Positions 60,028 to 64,000 of a DNA stretch of 64,000 nucleotides are shown piece after piece. The notes under the pieces were generated by a model. That model saw only the letters and a list, made by a program, of their open reading frames with translations, was not told the DNA's origin and ran no database searches. The DNA comes from Paramacrobiotus metropolitanus (taxonomy: Eukaryota; Tardigrada; Eutardigrada; Parachela; Macrobiotidae), in assembly GCF_019649055.1 (NCBI RefSeq), contig NW_026570239.1:248001-312000 (forward strand), read 5' to 3'. How positions within the stretch are numbered: the first letter of the stretch is position 1; each line of letters starts with the position of its first letter. Position numbers and translations under genes: made by a program.

Positions 60028-60676
60028 CCCACCCTTATATGGGCGATGTGGACGAAGTGCCGCATACCGATTTGGTGACCACCGAAGGCACAGAACTATT
60101 ACCGTTGAGCAGCAATATGGCTGACAAAAATATTCAGCATGATCCATCCTAGTGAAATTGTTGATTGTTCCGAGGAAATAGCCCGGAAACGGTGCATTCC
60201 GCATTTATCAACTTTTTTATGAAAAACCTAACTACATAGTTTTGCACAGCACTATTATACCGTCTTCCAGCGCAGAGATACTGTTCCACTGTGAAGCCAA
60301 AACCTTTTTTCTGAGTTGAGTATTCTAGAATTGTGTATGCACGAATTGGGAGGTAAGAAGAAGCTAACATTATGTCCCGTCCGCTAATCAAATTTTGATA
60401 CAGAAGAAATGGATCAGTTTATGCTGGATTTGTAAATCTGCAGCAACTCTGTTAACCGGAAACTGCACACTGCTGGTTCATCGCATGACATCAGACAATG
60501 ATGTAAATTACAACGACAAACTTTTTAGCTGTCCGTAGTGAAGTAGTAGAGTTACACAACTGTACCATATACAACAAGGTTTGATGGTTCGTCGGCGACC
60601 GTTGGTGATATTGATGAACTTCACGAATCATCCAAAAATCAAATTATTCAGTTTACGCACGCACCCAACACCTGCA
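60028..60676. other. downstream of gene B, no gene recognised
   Basis: Expected 3' UTR and intergenic DNA. No motif is assigned. Confidence 0.4.
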
Positions 60677-61000
60677 TCACGACATTAGCACTTTAACGTT
60701 CTTCCAATCGCGAAAAATCTGATAAGCCGTGTAGCCCTGAATAAAATCTAAAAACAACGGGCACAAAGGATCCCTGACCAGAATGCCTTTGCGACTCTCC
60801 ACCATCATCCCACCGTTATTTGCCAGCCGCCGCGGGGCCGCCATGATTCACACAGTACTCCACTTCTTCAACTTGCACTTTTCGTGATCCAGGTTCAGCA
60901 CATCGCGCATCAACATCCTTAAAGGCGGGCCATTCCGCACCGCCATCACGGCTCGTACGGTAATATTACTGGAAACGATCTGGGCCAAGATATCATTCTA
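60677..61000 (-). pseudogene. unrecognised coding-like relic
   Basis: The minus strand, in one frame family, reads ILAQIVSSNITVRAVMAVRN...LRMLMRDVLNLDHEKCKLKKW, then a TGA, then after a one-base shift MAAPRRLANNGGMMVESRKG...LVRDPLCPLFLDFIQGYTAY and FRDWKNVKVLM before a stop. Residue use looks protein-like (dense charged and aromatic residues, no low complexity), and the two parts could be one ancestral frame with a break at about 60850. I cannot name the family; transposon-derived protein or host gene fragment are both possible. Confidence 0.3.
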
Positions 61001-61434
61001 GACTTAACTGGTGATCGGAGACCAGCGGCGCGTGATGTGTGCAAATTCTCCGTTATGGAAAACCAATGTTTTCACTGCGGAAGTTTTCCGGCCGGGAGCG
61101 GCCAGCCTGAAAAAGCTCGGACATCAGTCCCCAAAGAGACGCAAAGCCGTTTAAGCCTAACCCTTTCTGCCGGACCGAGTAAAAATTTTTGCCGACGGCA
61201 TGTTGGATGTGCAGAGTCGCAAATCTTTCTGTCGCGACATTGTCGCCGTTTTAAGATAAAACTCAGCCGCTATTGTGCGCATGCGGTCTGTCAAGCTTCC
61301 GTTCAACCGTAAAGATTTATGGTGTGGCGAGGACGGCGCACACTAGTGATCAGAAACTCAGTTTTTATGGTTGAACGGATGCCTGGCAGACCTGCATGCA
61401 GTTTCCAACATCCATGTATCCAGCATTTTCACAG
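61001..61434. other. no gene recognised upstream of pseudogene D
   Basis: No equivalents of the upstream exons of genes A and B were found. Confidence 0.4.
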
Positions 61435-62856
61435 ATGCCAGTCACGCGTTGGCAGACAGGGCGGTTAGCAGAATATTACGCTGCCTCAATCGTGCATTTT
61501 CCGTGGCGCTATCCAGCATCTGGTTCTTCATGCACTCGGACTTTTTCATGAGCATCACAGAACAGACCGCGATAAGTACCTGCGCATTTATCCAAATCGA
61601 ACAGAACTCCATGCAAGCAGCGTTCTTTTTCGCAAGCTCCAGCAGATGGCCAGTTACGGGACAGAATACGATCTGGAATCAATCATGCATTACGGCGCAT
61701 TCGATTTGACCGACACACAACATCCCGAACTTCCGGTATTTCTTCCCATCGTGACGACGCATAAAGAAAACCCGTCAGAATGGGACAACGTCGAACTTTG
61801 AGGGCAAAGGACATTGTTGAGCTGTGTACTGCTTATAACTGCACGATGCAGCCAGAATACTATGGAGCTTATGAACCAATTCCAAAGTTTGCTGCAACCC
61901 CTCTCTTTTCGACAGTGTGTAGCGAGCTGGCGGCACTAAATTGTGTCAATATTCGCAACTGTACATCACAGATTAACATACATTTGGAATGTGGCTACAG
62001 GACTAGGATAAATGATTGGAAGCAAGCTGCTTGAACTGTGGCAAAACTGCCATTGCATGTTGTCCGACTGGATCTGTGGGGCATTGGTCAGATGAATGAA
62101 ACGCCCAGTGCGTCTCGGCCAATTTGAACACAAATACTTTTCATGATGTTTGGTCGCTGCTGTCATGATGTGAGTAACGCATGCTGGCCACATGTATATC
62201 TCATGTACTCTAATGACGTCAATCCTGTTCTAGCTTATAAGCTGCTACTGCACATGCATTAGGAATCATTCTGTAATCAATGTAGAAACATTCTACATCC
62301 GCGTTACTTTACACATTAAAGAACCCAGTTTTACACTGCCAAGACTGTCGTTCTACATATATGCTCTCCATTTTCGGTTTCATTAATTTAACGGATAGCG
62401 AGTTGTGGTTGTGTTACGGGCTTATAAAAAGAAAAAAGGATTTTCACGGGTTCCCAGATTGCAGTTTCTAACTTTTAATAGCAGCACTATACAAAATCTG
62501 GAAACTGGGGCTTTCATTTCGCTACTAAATCTCAAAGTGCTTAGAACGGAAGAAAGACTGTTCGATCCAGTCAGTACTTTGCTCAATATCAGCCGGTCTC
62601 AGCTAACAGATTACCTATTCAGAATCCATTGTAGCTGTGATTTCGCCGAATTTCGCAAATGGAGGAACAGTAACAAGGCATTACGAATGGAACTGGAGGA
62701 AGGCGAAATAACGTTTTTTTCCAGGCGGTGTTGGAAATCCCCGAATTACGAAAAATGAAATGTTTTATCCTCTCGACTGTCTTGCCAAACTGTCGAATAT
62801 TACTGAGCCAGTATTCGATTTCTCTTAACCGGAGTTTTCTGTTAACGAACCGCTTT
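61435..62856 (+). pseudogene. pseudogene D: decayed copy of the pseudo-astacin/LRR exon
   Basis: Equivalent of exon 8 of gene B (57600-58831), with both splice sites preserved (TTTTCACAG before 61435; CTTT|GTAAGT at 62856). It reads CQSRVGRQGG, then TAG at 61466-61468, then QHLVLHALGLFHEHHRTDRD and YDLESIMHYGAFDL, so it too has Leu in place of the catalytic Glu. A frameshift follows near 61770 before MGQRRTLRAKD. TGA at 62032 follows ANDWKQAA-like sequence, and about 190 extra bases interrupt the LRR region (about 62150-62400). The LRRCT (HCSCDFAEFRKW) and the SVNEPLC end are still legible. No other exons of the gene are near, so only a fragment was duplicated or survived. Confidence 0.85.
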
Positions 62857-62983
62857 GTAAGTGTTAGTCCTATAACCTGGACGACTAATCTGTTCTCAGC
62901 GCTTTACAGTCTTCGAATTTCGCGCTCCCTTTCCCTTTTGGAGGCGTAGGCAAAATAGATGCTCTAACCAAATATGCTTCTTC

Positions 62984-63033
62984 TAACGATGCTTTTGCCA
63001 ATAACGACGCTTTTGATTGGCAAAAGCATCATT
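62984..63033. repeat. short hairpin GATGCTTTTGCCAA
   Basis: GATGCTTTTGCCAA (about 62989) pairs with TTGGCAAAAGCATC (about 63016). Confidence 0.7.
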
Positions 63034-63088
63034 ATAGGAGGCAAGCTGTGAAAATCTGAAGAATATTCTTATGCGCCTGTAGCCATGA

Positions 63089-63131
63089 ACGAAATTATAC
63101 CAACATAATCATTATGTTGGTATAATTTCGG
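63089..63131. repeat. perfect AT-rich palindrome
   Basis: CGAAATTATACCAACATAAT followed directly by its inverse, with almost no loop. It could extrude as a cruciform or mark a tiny MITE. Confidence 0.85.
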
Positions 63132-63214
63132 CATTATGCAAACATGTTCGGTGGCCGTATATCAGTTCAGACCACTTGCAACTCGTGATATCTGTCACCC
63201 GGTCATCCAGTGCA

Positions 63215-63566
63215 CAGTTTTACCGGTTCAAGCGCAGGATCATTTACTGTACGACGAGAATTCTGGTTGAGTCGGTAGCGCATTAGCTGCAGCGAGTTTA
63301 AACTGAACACCAGTTCCGTTAGCCATTGGCGTAACAGTCAACCGCGGATGGGTCATGAACCAATTACTGCGCAACAGCCAGCCGTGGTGACTGCATTATT
63401 CACTTACCAACCTCAGCTGTTGGTTTAGGCATCCACGGTTCGCTGTTACGTCAACAGTTTAACCAAATTAGTGTTCAGTTTAAACTCGCAACAGCTAATG
63501 CGCTACCGAGTCCACCAAAATCCTCCCCGTACAGTAAATAACACTACATTTAAACCGGTAAAACTG
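63215..63566. mobile_element. MITE with ~96-bp terminal inverted repeats
   Basis: 63215-63310 and 63471-63566 are inverted copies with scattered mismatches (outer CAGTTTTACCGGTT; shared TCGGTAGCGCATTAGCTG and GAGTTTAAACTGAACAC). The 160-base centre has its own weak symmetry (CAACCGCGG / CCACGGTT). Confidence 0.85.
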
Positions 63567-64000
63567 TTCCCAAGTCCAGGAAAACATTTTTCGAAAATTT
63601 TGCCGCCTACACTGTACATTATTTTACTTTTCGATTCGGCCAACTGGACTTCCACCAGTGAAATTCCTAACAAAGCAATTGTATACAAAAGTGTGAGAGC
63701 GTGAACAAACGATTTTTAAAATACACGGGAGAGTCTGACAAAAAATGTGCATTGTTCGCCCTGTGAACATTTCGAAAATGGGCTTTTTTGATTAGAAGAG
63801 AGCATTACATGGAAATGATAAGAATGAACTGATTTCTCGATAATGAACGTTATTGTCGAAATATCACCACGTGCGTGAAGCATGGTAGAGATCGCTGCAG
63901 TGTCGTAAAAAGTTTCTGGTACAAAGGGTTTTACCTTGCACCTCGACAAAACCGTACGCTAGCGAGGACACTCGCAACTGTAAAAAAAACTTGTCAGGCC
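63567..64000. other. no gene recognised at the right edge
   Basis: Short ORFs only. Confidence 0.4.

Noticed and set aside
1-64000. tRNA or rRNA genes
   Set aside because: No cloverleaf with A/B-box sequences or rRNA core was recognised by eye; a covariance-model scan would be needed to exclude them.

Overview
This is animal nuclear DNA. Short exons with GT/AG introns are conserved in phase between paralogues, the proteins are metazoan types (astacin metalloproteases, leucine-rich repeats, a rhodopsin-like GPCR relic), and there are many foldback elements and several satellites. An ecdysozoan with small introns fits, and a tardigrade is plausible, but the sequence alone does not fix the phylum. 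I see no operons, CRISPR arrays, rRNA or convincing tRNA genes.

Layout. 0-19.8 kb is repeat-rich and gene-poor. It holds a broken retrotransposon gag fragment (minus), a complete-looking KDZ/Zisupton-type DNA transposon with 23-bp inverted ends and an intron-containing transposase (2597-5572), a GPCR pseudogene, a GC-rich block with retroelement-like relics (8.3-15.7 kb) split by a GC minisatellite, a ~45-bp satellite at 16-17 kb, and several palindromic elements. 19.8-30.9 kb is gene A. 32.2-43.7 kb holds three tandem paralogues (E, F, G) of an unrecognised multi-pass membrane protein: E short, F intact, G a pseudogene. 45.0-60.0 kb is gene B, a paralogue of A. 61.4-62.9 kb is a decayed third copy (D) of one exon of the same family. 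Foldback elements fill many introns and the right flank.

The main result is the structure of genes A and B. In each, ten exons join in phase into one reading frame of about 1,550 codons (A 1,549 aa, B 1,553 aa). The order is signal peptide, propeptide, astacin domain with an intact zinc site, two LRR-LRRCT units, a second propeptide, a second astacin domain whose catalytic Glu is replaced by Leu, a third LRR-LRRCT unit, a single transmembrane helix and a short tail. The large fifth exon has exactly the same length (2,354 nt) in both genes. I infer a membrane-anchored protein that carries an active protease and a pseudoprotease in tandem. I know of no described astacin with this layout, but I could not search.

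The E/F/G proteins are all predicted polytopic membrane proteins and lie between A and B. No functional link to the astacins can be read from the sequence. The order A-(E,F,G)-B-D suggests that this locus grew by tandem duplication followed by decay (G and D are broken) and heavy transposon insertion.
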